Source of the DNA: Inia geoffrensis
Taxonomy: Eukaryota > Chordata > Mammalia > Artiodactyla > Iniidae
DNA length: 64,000 nucleotides
Assembly: GCA_036417435.1 (NCBI GenBank)
Contig: CM070917.1
Span: forward strand, 57,820,436 to 57,884,435
Direction of reading: 5' to 3'
Position 1 is the stretch's first letter. Every line of letters starts with the position of its first letter. A program made the translations under genes and the position numbers. Under the pieces are notes generated by a model, which saw only the letters and a list, made by a program, of their open reading frames with translations, had not been told where the DNA came from and ran no database searches. Shown piece after piece: positions 1 through 11,891 of the stretch.

Positions 1-1441
1 TCCACCCTTGCTCTCACCTTCACTAGAGCAAAGGCAAGTGGCATTGTGGGTAAAAAAGCACAGACGCATCATTTGGGGGTGGCAGGTATTTGGGGGCGGC
101 AGGTATGTAGGCCGCTGCAAGAGGAATAAACTAGACAACAGTGTATCCACTGGGCTGCCAGTGGGCTCCCCACTTTCTCATCCTCTGGCCCTGCCGGGAG
201 GCTGACCCTGCTCTTGACCAGGCCCTGCCTTCCCCGCACAGGGGTCTGAGGAACGGCGGGAGCCTGGGGCGTGTCCCGTCCTGCTGGACGGCAGCAGGAA
301 GCTAAGGACTGAAAACCACGATTCCACTCGTCCAGCGTGTCCCGCAGTGAAACAAACCTGTGAGCGTGAGCACCTGAGAGCCATGGGGAGGCCGTCAGCC
401 ACCTGCTCTGCCGCAGCCAGCAGCACTGAGGTGGGCCTGAGGTGGGGCTGGGGGCTGAGCGGGTGGGAGGTGGGGGCGCTGCAGGGCAGGGATCAGGCTT
501 TTGCTCCAATGTTGGAAAAAGCAAGAGAGAGACAGAGGAACCTGTGACGGCAGCTGTCATCCATGTTAGCCCAGGACCGGGCCCAGAGGGGCCTGGGCAA
601 CAAGAAAACGGCTGTGTTGGGTCCTGTGGAGGTGGGTATGCATGACCATTTTGTTCCTGAAGAAAATGTAAAAACATGGCTATTTAAAAAATTAACATAT
701 AAGGAAGTGTCTGCCGTGGAACCAGCTGTGCCCCCAAGGGTCGGCGTCTCCCTAGGACAAGTGCTCTGACGGAGGGGAGAGAAGCAGCCATGTAGGCACC
801 TGATCGGCCACACGAGGACACGCAAAGACCCCAGGCCAGCAGAGGGGCTGACAGCAAGCCGCTCCGGCCTCCATCTGGCAGCGGCTTTGCGACTACATTG
901 GAAGGTGGCTCTGGCTGAGGGTGTCTCTGGAAATCCAGACCCACAGCCGCATTAATGCTGTGTGAACAGCGAGCGCGGGGCTGAGAGGCGCAGACCTCCT
1001 GACAATGGGCCTGGACCCAGAGGCCGGCAGGTGGTGCTGGTGTCTCTCACCCTGGGTGTGGGGCAGCCATGCACACCGACAGGCAGCACGCACAGCAGTG
1101 GCCGGTGGGTGCTACAGCCTCGCCTCTGTCAGCCCAGGGCAGGCAGGCAGTGCACTGGCCTCCCCCGTAGGACCAGACACAACTGGGGCGCCTGCTGTGT
1201 GCTCATCACGAAGAGGCGATCAACTCGGGCACGAGGGGCACAGAATGCAGCCCCAGGCCCTGCCGCGGCCACGCTCTCACAAGCAACACGAGCTTCCAGC
1301 CAAGGACGGGGGCTGTGGGCTGGTCAGAGCTCGGTAGGACTTCCACCCGTGAGCAGAGTCTCCCAAGGAGGAGGCTGGGTGGGTCGTCACTTGGGGAGTC
1401 TGAGTGGACTGAGCACCTGCAGGACCCGGGGGAGCACCCAC
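1..1441 (-). other. RPTOR: RPTOR intron 28, 5' part
   Basis: GC-rich intron sequence with no exon: I looked for the next raptor segment in the minus-strand frames and did not find it. No mobile element is recognised. Confidence 0.8.
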
Positions 1442-1546
1442 CTCGGGTGGTGGGCAGCATGTCGGAGAGCCCCTGCCAGGCCGTCACCATTTCTGGATTC
1501 TTTTCCAAATCAGCAAAGTTCTTCCAGACTCTGATGGCACCGTCAT
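1442..1546 (-). CDS. RPTOR: RPTOR exon 28 (residues ~1089-1124)
   Basis: 105 nt: two bases completing Asp1089, 34 codons, and the first base of Gly1124. The acceptor ends ctccccaag and the donor is gtgggt. The peptide starts DGAIRVWKNFADLEKNPEMV, then TAWQGLSDMLPTTR. The IRVWKNF motif is the end strand of the second WD40 repeat. It appears identical to human. It is the last exon in the window; the next, starting GMVVDW in human, is not found below 1442. Confidence 0.98.
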
Positions 1547-2639
1547 CTTGGGGAGACAAGAGAGGATATTCAAATGCACGCCTGGCTGCTCTAGGAAGGG
1601 GAGGAGGGCCCTCCCCCGGAGGCACAAGAGGACAAAGGCTGCCCAGCCCAAGGGACAGATGGGTCTCTCGTCTGGTGAGGAGCCTATCAGAGGCAGAGTG
1701 AGGCCTGTTCTGGCCTGACCTTGGGCTTCAGGGCTGTGCCTCCGCCTCAGCATTCCCGATCCACCCCCTCCCCCGCCCCGAGGTGATCACCTGCCAAGAA
1801 GAGGCAGTCTCAAGGGGACGGTGCTCAGGGCCTCTCTCTCCCCACCTCCCCTCACTGGAGAATCAGGAAATGGGCGGGTTGCTCCTCCTGCCTCTCCAGG
1901 CTCAGAACGGGGCAGAGGCCCCAGTGTTCTCCGGCAGATGGGCAGCCAGGTGGGCCTGAGTGTGTGGGTCCACCACCTGGCTGTCTGTCCGTCTGTCCTT
2001 CCTTCCTTCCTCCTGGTGTTGCTTGCCCCCAGGACCCTGCTCTCTGGCCTCACTCGCCCTTCACACGAGGCCCTCAAAGATGACCTTGCCTCAAGCTGCA
2101 GAGGGAGGGTGAGGTCATCTGGGGACACAGTGGGAAACACTTGCCTGATCTCTGCTGAGAAGTGAAGCCTCCCTGCTGGAGAGCTCAAGCCTCGTGCTGC
2201 ACCTCCACTGGGACCCGACTCCTGAAGGGCCCTGGGTTCCTCTGCTGTGTCTCTGCACCCGGGGAATCACCCTCTCTGCCTCCTCTTTGGCGCTCAGAGA
2301 GGCTCGGTGTGATCTGTCCTCAAACCCCCAACTGACCCTACTGGCTGCCCGCACCACTCTGGGTTTTCGTCCTCCCCCTCCCTGCCTGATGTCTGCCAGT
2401 GGGCTGGCTTTGGGCCGGGGCTGGAATTTATTTTCCTGGGGAGGGCTGCCAGCAGGACCTCTCCCCATGGGTGTGCCTTTAATGATGGAGGCCTCCACTT
2501 GGGAGCGGTTAGTCCCCTTTGCCAGAAGAAACAATCGAGGTCACAGGAAGCTTTGTGCCAATTCGTGCTGGGGTCTTGCATCTGTCCCCCACCACCTCTG
2601 CATTGGGGTTTAGGTCCCCACCACACAAACCCCACTCAC
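1547..2639 (-). other. RPTOR: RPTOR intron 27
   Basis: A 1.1 kb GC-rich intron. A short pyrimidine microsatellite (ctgtctgtccgtctgtcctt, then ccttcctt) lies at about 1980-2011. No mobile element is recognised. Confidence 0.8.
1980..2011. repeat. Short CTGT/CCTT microsatellite
   Basis: Imperfect tandem tetranucleotides (ctgt/ccgt, then cctt) on the plus strand. It is short and interrupted. Confidence 0.7.
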
Positions 2640-2764
2640 CTGTGGCTGTGAGCAGGAGTGAGCAGTCCTGGCCATTCAGATACTCCATGGCCGTGACCCT
2701 CGTGTACCGAGGGTTTCCGTTGTGGAAATAATCCAGCTTCTCCCCTTTCTCCCAGTCCCAAAAA
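2640..2764 (-). CDS. RPTOR: RPTOR exon 27 (residues ~1047-1089)
   Basis: 125 nt: one base completing Cys1047, 41 codons, and the first base of Asp1089. The acceptor ends attccctgaag and the donor is gtgagt. The peptide starts FWDWEKGEKLDYFHNGNPRY, then TRVTAMEYLNGQDCSLLLTA. It completes the first WD40 repeat (FWDW end strand) and starts the second. It appears identical to human. The acceptor is hemmed in by L1 sequence upstream. Confidence 0.98.
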
Positions 2765-2790
2765 CTTCAGGGAATAAGAGAGGAATAAGG

Positions 2791-3497
2791 CTAGTGATCA
2801 GGGAAATACAAACAAAAGCCACAAGGAAATACCAGCTTACACCCACCAGGTCGGCCACCAGCAAAAACACAGAAAGGGACAAATGTTGTCAGGGATGTGG
2901 AGAAACTGGAACGCTGTGCCCTGCCGGTGGGAACGTAAAATGGTGTGGCTGCCATGTGAAACAAGAGTGGTTCTTCAAGATAACTAAACACAGAACTACC
3001 GTTTGGCCAGGATTCCACCTCTGGGTATACACTGTGCACTCAGGTTATATCAGTGTCACTCACAACAGCCAAAGGGTGAAAGCAACCCAAATGCTCATCA
3101 ATGGATGAAGGATGTAACAAAATGTGGTCCATACACATGGACTATTATTCTGTCTTAAAAGGGAAGGAAGTTCTGACACCTGCTTTGTTAAGTGAAATAA
3201 TCCAGTCAAAAAAAGGACAAATACTAGATGATTCCACTTATATGAGGTTCCTGGAATAGACAAATTCATAGAGACAGGAAGTAGAGTGTGGGGTACTGGG
3301 CCTGGGAAGTGGGGAGGGGGAGTCAGTGTTTCATGGGGACAGGAGTTTCAGTTTAGGGTGATGAAAAAGTCCTGGAGATGGACAGTGGTGATGGCCGCAC
3401 AACAAGGTGAATGTGCTTAATGCCACTGGGCTGCACACTTAAAAACAGAGAAGACAGTAAATTTTATGTTATGTATAAAAAAAGGAGAGGAAAAAGA
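2791..3497 (+). mobile_element. Old LINE-1 3' end (L1M-type)
   Basis: The sense strand reads the terminal ORF2 and 3' UTR of an old L1: 'agggaaatacaaacaaaagc', 'gggatgtggagaaactggaa', 'ccaaatgctcatcaatggat', and 'cttaatgccactgggctgca' followed by 'cacttaaaaac', ending in an A-rich tail near 3479-3497. All frames are broken. Its left edge lies only about 25 bp from the exon 27 splice acceptor. Confidence 0.8.
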
Positions 3498-3522
3498 AAC
3501 AGGTAAGAATTCTATCCATTTT

Positions 3523-3856
3523 GGGTTTCCCCGGTGGCGCAGTGGTTGAGAATCCGCCTGCCAATGCAGGGGACGTGGGTTCGATCCCTGGCCCAGGAAG
3601 ATCCCACATGCCGTGGAGCAACTAAGCTCGTGTGCCACAACTACTGAGCCTGTGCTCAGAGCCTGTGAGCCACAACTACTGAGCCCATGTGCCGCAACTA
3701 CTGAAGCCCACGTGCCTAGAGCCCGTGCTCCACAACGAGGGAAGCCACTGCAATGAGAAGCAGCCCGCGCACCACAACGAAGAGTAGCCCCCGCTCGCCG
3801 CAACTAGAGAAAGCCCGCGTGCAGCAATGAAGACTCAACACAGCCAAAAAAAAAAA
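3523..3856 (+). mobile_element. CHR-type SINE, long form
   Basis: Head 'gggtttccccggtggcgcag' with an intact-looking box B (gggttcgatccctgg), long body with 'ccacaactactgagcccatg' units, and a poly-A of about 11. A 16-bp duplication gaattctatccatttt / gaattatatccatttt (3507-3522 and 3857-3872) fixes both ends. It is antisense to RPTOR. Confidence 0.95.
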
Positions 3857-4372
3857 GAATTATATCCATTTTATCAGCTATAAAAAGAATCGTGTCCATG
3901 GTTCTCTCCCAACAAGTGAGCACTTTCTCAGTGACATAAGGGCAATGGTCACTATGAATTAACATGGTGTCTTGTTACTGACACTTTCCCTTCACACACT
4001 TGCTGCCCTTGCACACGAGCAGGTTCCTCACATGTCCTGTCACTGTGGGATCCTGATGAGCCCCTGTGCACCGGTCTCTGTTCACTGCACAGGAATGGCC
4101 CCATCTTCGTACCAGAAGCTCCCGTCCCGGCCCACACATAACCATGCTCAGGTCTCTGGAACACCCGTGGTAACGTGGCCAAGTGCAACCCTGGGAGGGC
4201 GCGGGCAACACCAGGAGGAGGGACGTCTCTCGGCAAGTTTTCCAGCCCCCCCGCCCCCCCGAAACAGCCCAAAAGCTTCCACACCAGGAGCGTGCAGGGG
4301 CATCCTGCCCACATCCCCCAGGGGCTACCTGTTCTCCAGCTGAAAGGCCAGCCCTGCAAGTGCCCCACGTAC

Positions 4373-4487
4373 CAGATGCTGTCTTTGTCAGCGACGGCCA
4401 CACACGGCGTAAAGGGGTGAAACTTGACCACGGAGGGGACACCAGGGTTCCTGTTCAGAAATATCTGGTCGTCCAGCCTTGTGATAC
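4373..4487 (-). CDS. RPTOR: RPTOR exon 26 (residues ~1009-1047)
   Basis: 115 nt: two bases completing Gly1009, 37 codons, and two bases of Cys1047. The acceptor ends cttggcag and the donor is gtacgt. The peptide starts ITRLDDQIFLNRNPGVPSVV, then KFHPFTPCVAVADKDSI. It opens the first WD40 blade (KFHPFTPCVAVAD is a typical strand pair). Ile1038 is Val against recalled human. Confidence 0.98.
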
Positions 4488-7416
4488 CTGCCAAGGGAAA
4501 TACACGACTATGGGTCTCAATTTGCAGCAAATGTCAATGATGTATTTTACCAAGGCCTACACCAGTCCCTAATGTTTGGGGACCTGGAGGGGCCCAGAGG
4601 AAAGCAGGGGTGACAGCGCAGGGGTGGGCTCCTGACAGCAGGGCCCTGCCTCTGCCTGGACATGGCTAGCATTCGATATATAATTGCGACAACCCGTCAG
4701 CAATACTCAGATCAGTGCACGCTGGTTAAGGTTTTAGGAAAAGAGCACCAAAGATTTTGGAAGAAAGCTCAGTAAGGCTGAGATTCGTAACTGAGACCCA
4801 AGGCTGAAGCCTCGGTTTGGCCATCGCTGTCTGCAATCCAGCCAAGGATGTGAACGGGGATTTTTTCACCAGGCCCCAATACAGCCGCTTGGGAAAAAAC
4901 CCTCGTGGCCCTGAAGGAGCTTTAGAAGAACAACGAAAAGAGGATAAAACTGCTAAGAGCATCTGACAGGTTCACACACATTTCTGGAGAATGACACAGG
5001 CTTATGCAGAGGAGCCAGGTGTGGTGGCCCCTCTTCCCTGCACGTTGTAGAGGGTGAGCAGCCCTCATGACACTCAGGCCCTGGAGTCACCCCCTCCTCA
5101 GTAGCTGGACACAAGTCTTGGGTGACACAGAGGAGCTGCTCATGCTTCGTGAACCTGGCGCCGGCCGGGCGAGCTACTGTCACCCACGATTTCAGTCCTT
5201 TTCCGCCTCCCTTTGCTAAAACAACTAACACAGAAAACCACTCAACAATCAAGGCAGGGTTAAACTAACAGGCAAACAGGTCCCGGAGGGTTTAACTGTT
5301 GCCCAGAGGTGCCTTCCCCCACAGCCACGGGTTCCCCAGGACAGGGGCGTGATTTGACCCAGGAAAGATGAGGGGACACCCAGGTCCTGAGTCACTGCAG
5401 GTGTTCTGCAGACATGCAGAGATCCATGTATCATGGCAAAGCCATGGTGTCACGGGGGGTGGCCGGAGGGGTCATGGATAGAAAAGGCAGCATTAACTTT
5501 CCCAGCTCGTTTCCCGGGGCCTCGCTGACTTGTCCGGTGACTGCTCGGCCGCCAGGCGTGATTCCCGTACTTCTACCGTTCACAGCCTTCCCAGCACACC
5601 GCTGGCCTCAGATAAAACTACAACTTCATGAGGAGTCCAGGCTCTGAGCGCAGCAGGTAGCGGAGGAGGCTGTGGCCTCACTAGCGGCCCTGTCCTCCCC
5701 TGCCCACATCCACCGGCAGTGATGTTCCCGTCAGCAAGCTCACTTGCTAAGGTTTTCAGCGGCTCAGCAGTTCCTCTCGGTGTGTGTCTGACAAGCAGAC
5801 CTCTTTTTTTCCCACAAAGACTGGAAAAGAGAACCCCTGACCCTAATTTACAGTGATACTTTTTTTCTTTTTTGTCTGGAAAACCTGGTTGTTTCTCGAG
5901 TGGCTGGCTCTAATTTCACTCCCTTCAGATGTCCGACTGCGCACAGCAGACTGGCTCCCAGGTTGCGCCCGTGGGTACAGGGAAACCAATTTGTTCTGCT
6001 GTCCCCGTCCATAGGCCTGGGGTTCTAAAGAACCACCAACTTCCAAGAAAATAGGCCCTTGACCCCATAATGCGGAGAGCTTCTATCAAGGTGGGCGGCT
6101 CGCTCTCTCCTGGAGAAAGCTGCGGACTCTGAATTCCACATCCCCAGAGACTTTACATCCAGCTGTGACAGTGCTTTCATAGAGGCGAGTTACAAACAAC
6201 CAAGACTGGTTTTAGCAGAAGTGACCGCACATTAATGAAACGTGACCCGAGCATCTCACGGAGAGCATTGTGAACGCATGCCGAAGTGCTTCCGAAACAG
6301 CACTGCTTCTGGAAGTGCTCAGTGGGCCAAGGAGTGCGCTGGGCCTGGGCAGGCTGGGCCAGGGACGAGACCCCGACTCCAGGCTGCCTGCAGGCAGGGA
6401 CGGTCTCATGGCTTCTCACTCTCAACTTTAAAAAGTAACCCGTAATAATCAAGAGAATTTGACAGGACAGGGAGGCAAGGTCACGACAATAATTCAACAG
6501 AAGCGTTAAGAGCCTGCTTATCCACTCTGTGCGGTACCCAGGCAGGGTCAGTCCACCGCCCAAAGCTGGCCCAGCAGTGAGGGCTCAGGCAGAGCCAAAA
6601 GACCAGCCCACGCCCTGTGCACTCACAGCTGTGGGACTGGGTCGGTTCCCGGGCCAGCGGGGGCTGTACTGCTGGGAGAGGGAGAGGAGAGAGGCTCGTC
6701 CCTGGGGGGTGGTGAGGGGCCCAGTACTCTGTCCCTGTTCTGATCACAGGGTGGAGGCCCTCAGCTGCCCCCTCCCACCCTGCTTCAGTGCCTGGGGGGC
6801 TGCTGCAGCCAAGATGAGGAGGACCCGCGGCCCAGCAGCCCTCCCTGTGGCAGCCGCGTGTCCACGCTGCTCACTGCCACTTCACCAGGGGGTGGGGGTG
6901 GGGTGGGGCTGGGGGGCATGCAAAGTGGGCGGTTTGGGCATCTGTTGGCAAATTTAGTAAAAGGTTTGGTTGAAATGTGACTGATACACAGCTTTGGGTG
7001 ATAGACAGCAATTATTTGGGGGCCTGGTGGGGTCCAGGTAAACACAGCCAGGGCCTGGTGTTTGTCTTCTGTCCCCATGGGGAGGACACAGGCCCACTCT
7101 GCCATGGACCCCAGGGCCTGCGGAGGGCTTGTTCCTTCCTCTCTAGAAACGACAAAAGGCAGAAGACACAATTGTCCAGAAGCTGCCAGTCAAGACAGGC
7201 GCTTCCCTGGACGATGATCCCAGAGAGCTTCCAAGTCTCCCGGAGGGCAAAGGCACAGAGTCTCCCAGGACCAGGCTTTGTCAGGCAGGCGGACGGTGCC
7301 CTCACCTTGGCACTCCTCCCTCCCTCAAGCATCTCCGCCAGCCTCACTTCTCCCCTGCACAAGGGCGGGTGGGCGCCTGCTCAACGACCGCGGTGGCCCC
7401 TGGGGACACTGCTTAC
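4488..7416 (-). other. RPTOR: RPTOR intron 25 (2.9 kb)
   Basis: No interspersed repeat recognised. A strong G-run array occurs at 6888-6916 on the plus strand. The remainder appears unique. Confidence 0.75.
6888..6916 (+). other. G-quadruplex-type G-run array
   Basis: Five runs of 4-6 G separated by one or two bases (ggggg t ggggg t gggg t gggg ct gggggg). This fits the usual four-tract quadruplex rule with very short loops. The G-rich strand is the template strand of RPTOR, so the pre-mRNA carries the C-rich side. Confidence 0.8.
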
Positions 7417-7522
7417 CCTTCTGGATGAGCTGCTGCGCCTGCTTCCTGACGCGGGTGTTTCGCAGAAACCGCCACTCCCGCTCCTTGCGGATCTGACTCT
7501 CCAGGTCATGCTCTTCCGGGAT
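7417..7522 (-). CDS. RPTOR: RPTOR exon 25 (residues ~974-1009)
   Basis: 106 nt: 35 codons plus the first base of Gly1009. The acceptor ends attgttgaag and the donor is gtaagc. The peptide starts IPEEHDLESQIRKEREWRFL, then RNTRVRKQAQQLIQK. It is a highly charged helix just before the WD40 propeller. Against recalled human, Ser996 is Thr, Arg1000 is Lys and Val1005 is Leu, all conservative. Confidence 0.98.
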
Positions 7523-10500
7523 CTTCAACAATAAAAAAACAATTATTTCCAGATAAGGGGATTCCTCCTCCGCAGGTGCTAAAGAATCTGGGTTCTCTGG
7601 TCAGCCCAGTGTCCAGTGCCCTACCGCAGGCCAGAGCAGAGCATTACAGTCAGAGGTTGGTCACTGGATCCCCGAAGCAGCTTCCCTCTCTATGCTGGGA
7701 GTGCCGCTCACTGCTGGCCGCTGGGCTTAGAGGCTCTGAGACCTGGGACCGGGTTGGGGGAAGGCTGGCCGGCGCGGGGACGCGGAGTGGAGACTTAGGA
7801 AACCCCTGCCCCCACGACGGCACCATGGTGGAAGCCAGAAGCCGTCGCACTCTGGCAGGGCAGCAGGGGGGCTGCCTTCAAAGCAGACAGATTTCGAGGG
7901 GAGGTTCAGTGATAAGGGCTGGGTGTTTTCTGAAGGAGGGGACACAAAGGGCCCTGCTGTGCCAGACACTAAATTTGCTCCTTCTTGCCCTTAAATGCAA
8001 AATCGGAAAAAGATGGGCTGTGCTCAGAGACTTTTGCTTTTATTCTTTGATGCCAAAGGGAACAGAGGCATCTGGTTAGAAGATGAACGAGCTCATGAGA
8101 AGTGACAGAGGACAGCAGCCAGGGCATGGCTACCCCATGACAGCTGCGAGAGGCAGGCCAGGCCTGAGAGTGGGATCTTCTCTGGGAGCTGCTGCCCGCC
8201 CCACTCCACCTAATGCAGCAGAGGGTGAAGCTGGCATCGGATTCCGCATAGGTGGAGATTGAGGAAGGAGCTTCGACCCTATGCCAGAGAACTTCTGCCC
8301 TCCCTAATCAGCTTTCAAGAGACAGAGTTTATCTGCACGTGAGGTATATGGATGCTGGAACAGTCCCCTTTCCTGGATAAGGGCCCTTCTTGCTTCATGG
8401 CTGGCGTGTGTGCATGGCGTGGGTGCATGTGAGCTACGGATGGGTGTGCCTAGGAGGGGGCCACACTTAGCAAATAATAAGCTATGATTTAAGTCTACTT
8501 TATTCATAACAATCACTTGTCATGTAAAAAAGATGTATCTGTCAATCTGGCTAACTCTGGTTCCCTGCTTGAAAACTCAGAGTTGTAAAATCCCAAAATA
8601 CAAAAGGAATCAAGTAAACTAGGAGAAACCCTACTTCCACTTAGCTGAGTTAACCAGCCTTGTACTCAGCCAGGTAACACCACACAGGCAGAAGGAGCCC
8701 ATATTCATCCTGGAGAAAGCATCAGGATGAAGGACAGTGAACGTGGTCATGTGCACGTGCCCGTGTGTAAGTGTGGCTGAGAAATGAGGTAACGTCTACA
8801 CGGAGAGGAGTTCAGTTCACGTTTTAGGCAGTTATTACATGAAATGGTCATGGAGCACTTTCGTGTCTTCTCCTAGAATGCTCTGTGTCATCTCTGATCA
8901 CAAATGAACAACCCCAAACCTCACCTCGTCCCTGTGTACAGGTGCCGAGGCCTCTGTGTTCCAGCATTTCACTGCTACCCTCCTTTTTTCCTCTTAAAAA
9001 TCACAAAACTACACCCAGCAAAACAGCAAACATATCCTGACTGACACAGAGACAACCGAAGAAAAGTCACCCAGAGTCTCCAGAGCACAGTTAGTACTGT
9101 AAGCATAACCCCACAAAAGTGCTTGGGATAGACAGTGGGTTTTTACCAGTTGGTTTTGTTTCATGACAATCCAGAGATTATTTGAAAACAAATAACAAAT
9201 AACCAATAACGTAGAACAATAATAAGAAAACCTCACATGAAAAGACTGAGACTGCACCTGAATGAATCTCTCGTTTCTGCGGGAATAAATTAGAGGAGGG
9301 GTCTAGACAAGCAGGAAGGGAGTGGGACAGGCAGGCATGAAGTTCGGGACTGTACTCCCCATGGTGGGGGCAGGTGGGAGGAAGGAAGGGGGACGGGAGG
9401 CAGCTGCGCATGGGAGTGTGGCCACACGTGCCCCGGGGACACAGACAGGCTGACCTCCACGGCCCAGCCGGGCATCACTGCCCTGGGCTGAGTCCTAAGC
9501 AGCAGAGCGTGGTGCTCCCGGAGCGGTCTCACGGGCATACAGGCTCTGCTGAGCTCAGAGAAGGACTTGCAGAACTGAACTGAACTAAACCGCAGCCCAG
9601 GAACCAGTGCACGCATCGTCTTGGGGATAATCGCCATGAAGTACTAGGACAAGCAGGGGCGGAGAGCAGTGGGACAGTGTGGGACGCGAGGGTGGAGTGA
9701 GACAAGGAGAGGGCAAGAGAGCAGAAGAGGCCATGAGAAGCAGCCGGCGTTGGCCGGCCGGGATGGACAAGGATGGACGGAGGGACCAGACAGATGATTT
9801 CCCACTCAGCCTTTCTTAATCATCAGCTCATGTGCTCCTCCCCTCCCCCATGGCTCTGCAGGCTGAACAAAAGCTTCTGACTAAACAAAAGCCCAGACCC
9901 ACACTGTGCTGCGCTTTCCTCTAAGCAGAGCTGGAGGGACGTGGGTGTGGGAAATAGTGTTACATGATTAGGATCATGACACTCCTCGAATTCCTGACAC
10001 CTCCTGGCTTCTCCTCAAACAGAAACCAATTACGGTGCTGAAGCCTCCTGAGGAGCTGGCGGCTGACGGCTGGTGAGGGTGTCCCCCTCGCTCCTTGCCT
10101 GCCACTGGGGCAGGCTGGCCTTGGGAAAAAAGGAAGACCAGAGGGTCTGCAGAAGCCTGAGGGTGGGCATTTCCACGTGGAGCAGGTTCTCATATGATGA
10201 ATTTGTGAATCACAGGGCTGGGTCTTACCCTCAGTGCCTCTGAATTTAAAGAGGTTCAAGTGCACGGGATAAAATTCATGACAGGCACGTGACTATCACG
10301 ATTGCAGCATGACCCCTGGGGAAGGCTCATGATGTCAATGCTAAATTCTCAGACACCGAGCTCCCTGGGTTCCCACCAGAAACAAAGCCGAGTTCTGTGG
10401 CAGGACAGAGTACCTCTGCGCTTGCCTCTCACCTCGTTTAATAACAAACACCCTCCCCAAACAGTGACAGGGGGTCAGCAGTGCCGGGAGGGTGTGCACT

Positions 10501-10689
10501 GGCTGCGGGCTGACCCGGTTCAACCCGCCACTTCTGGGCACGATATCTAAGGGGTGAAGACCACTGACTGCCAAGGAAAAAGCTCTGAAGTGCGGATCAG
10601 AGTTCACTGCAGGTACTGATACCCAAATATGGGCATTTTCATCATCAGGCCACACTTCTCGTAAAGCATCAGGGTGACCGAGATAACGT

Positions 10690-10930
10690 TCACATGCATT
10701 AAATTTCACCCTTTTGGGCACAGTATGTAACCACCACCACAGTGAGCATGTTGAACAGCCCCCCACACCTCAAACTGCCACGTGCCCTCTGTAGTCAAGC
10801 CCTCCCCCCAGCCCCAGCCCAACACCCTGCCCTCTGTTCTCTGTCCCTGCAGCTTTGTTTCGCCTTTTCCAGTGGTGGCTGTGGGTCTGCATCCGAGTGA
10901 AACACGTGAACACGTAAGTAGAGGTCCCCA
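10690..10930 (-). mobile_element. Probable LINE-1 3' UTR remnant (antisense)
   Basis: The words 'aatttcacccttttgggcac' and 'taaccaccaccacagtgagc' resemble the antisense 3' UTR of mammalian L1s, followed by a C-rich part. Diverged; limits approximate. Confidence 0.4.
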
Positions 10931-11571
10931 CAAATCGCAGCCCTCGGCTGCGGAGCCTCCCCCCGCGGTCAGCTGACGTGCACTGCTGGAGGGCACCTGC
11001 ACTCTGAGTCTGAGTACTCGGTGCTGAGGAAAGGAAAGCAAATCCTTAGGGAAAAGTCAAGTTCATTTCTAAGTTTAAGAGAAACATGTTTTGGATTACC
11101 TATGCCACTTCTCCCCACAGGTAGATGACTGAGAACAGGCATCCCTGGAGACTTCAAGGACAGCCGCTCAGCACCCCACCAAGTAGCTTCCGAGACTTAC
11201 AGTCACTGCCGTTTCACTGAGACGGCAGACCAACCACCTAGAGTCCAAGTCACTTGACCGCACTTACCTTACGCAGGAGACTGTATCAACGAAACTGAAC
11301 TTCCATTACTATTAGACTAAACCCCCTTAACTTTCAAGCAGATGGTATGTACCACAGATCTAAAGGACAACTCGCTACCTACAGCACCAGCGATGAACTG
11401 TCTCCTGGGACAAATTCTGGTGTTTGCCTACTCCCTCCTTCCTTAGCCAGAGGAGCCTGAGATGTCCTGTCTGCAGGCGGACAGGTCAGCAGGAGCAGGC
11501 CGATCCTGGCGTGGACAACACACTAGGTTGACTGTAACAGGCCTCAATGATCTCTTGGGGTCATTTCTTTA

Positions 11572-11891
11572 TTTTTTTATTATTTTAAAAAATTTATTTA
11601 TTTTTGGCTGTGTTGGGTCTTCGTTTCTGCATGTGGGCTTTCTCTAGTTGCAGCGAGTGCGGGCTACTCTTTGTTGCGGTGCATGGGCTTCTCATGGTGG
11701 TGGCTTCTCTTGTTGAGGAGCACGGACTCTAGGCGCATGGGCTTCAGTAGTTGTGGCACGCAGGCTCAGCAGTTGTGGCGCACGGGCTTAGTTGCTCTGC
11801 GGCATGTGGGATCTTCCCGGACCAGGGCTCGAACCCTTGTCCCCTCCATTGGCAGGCAGATTCTTAACCACTGCACCACCAGGAAAGTCCC
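11572..11891 (-). mobile_element. CHR-type SINE, long form
   Basis: Minus-strand head 'gggactttcctggtggtgca' at 11891, box-B relative 'gggttcgagccctgg', and repeated 'ctactgaagcccatgcg'-type units. The A-rich tail with AAAT units is seen as Ts at 11572-11604. A perfect 15-bp duplication ggggtcatttcttta lies at 11557-11571 and 11892-11906. Confidence 0.94.

Larger units (their letters stand above)
2765..4372 (-). other. RPTOR: RPTOR intron 26
   Basis: Nearly half is mobile DNA: an L1 3' end (2791-3497) directly upstream of the exon 27 acceptor, and a long-form CHR SINE (3523-3856) inserted just beyond it. From 3.87 to 4.37 kb nothing is recognised. Confidence 0.8.

Noticed and set aside
2791..3497. 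An extra coding exon upstream of exon 27
   Set aside because: The sequence is an L1 3' end with all frames broken, and exon 26 joins exon 27 in frame without it.
3523..3600. tRNA gene (box A and box B words near 3530-3595, and similar at other SINEs)
   Set aside because: These are the tRNA-derived heads of SINEs. They do not fold into a full cloverleaf, and each is followed by a SINE body and A tail.
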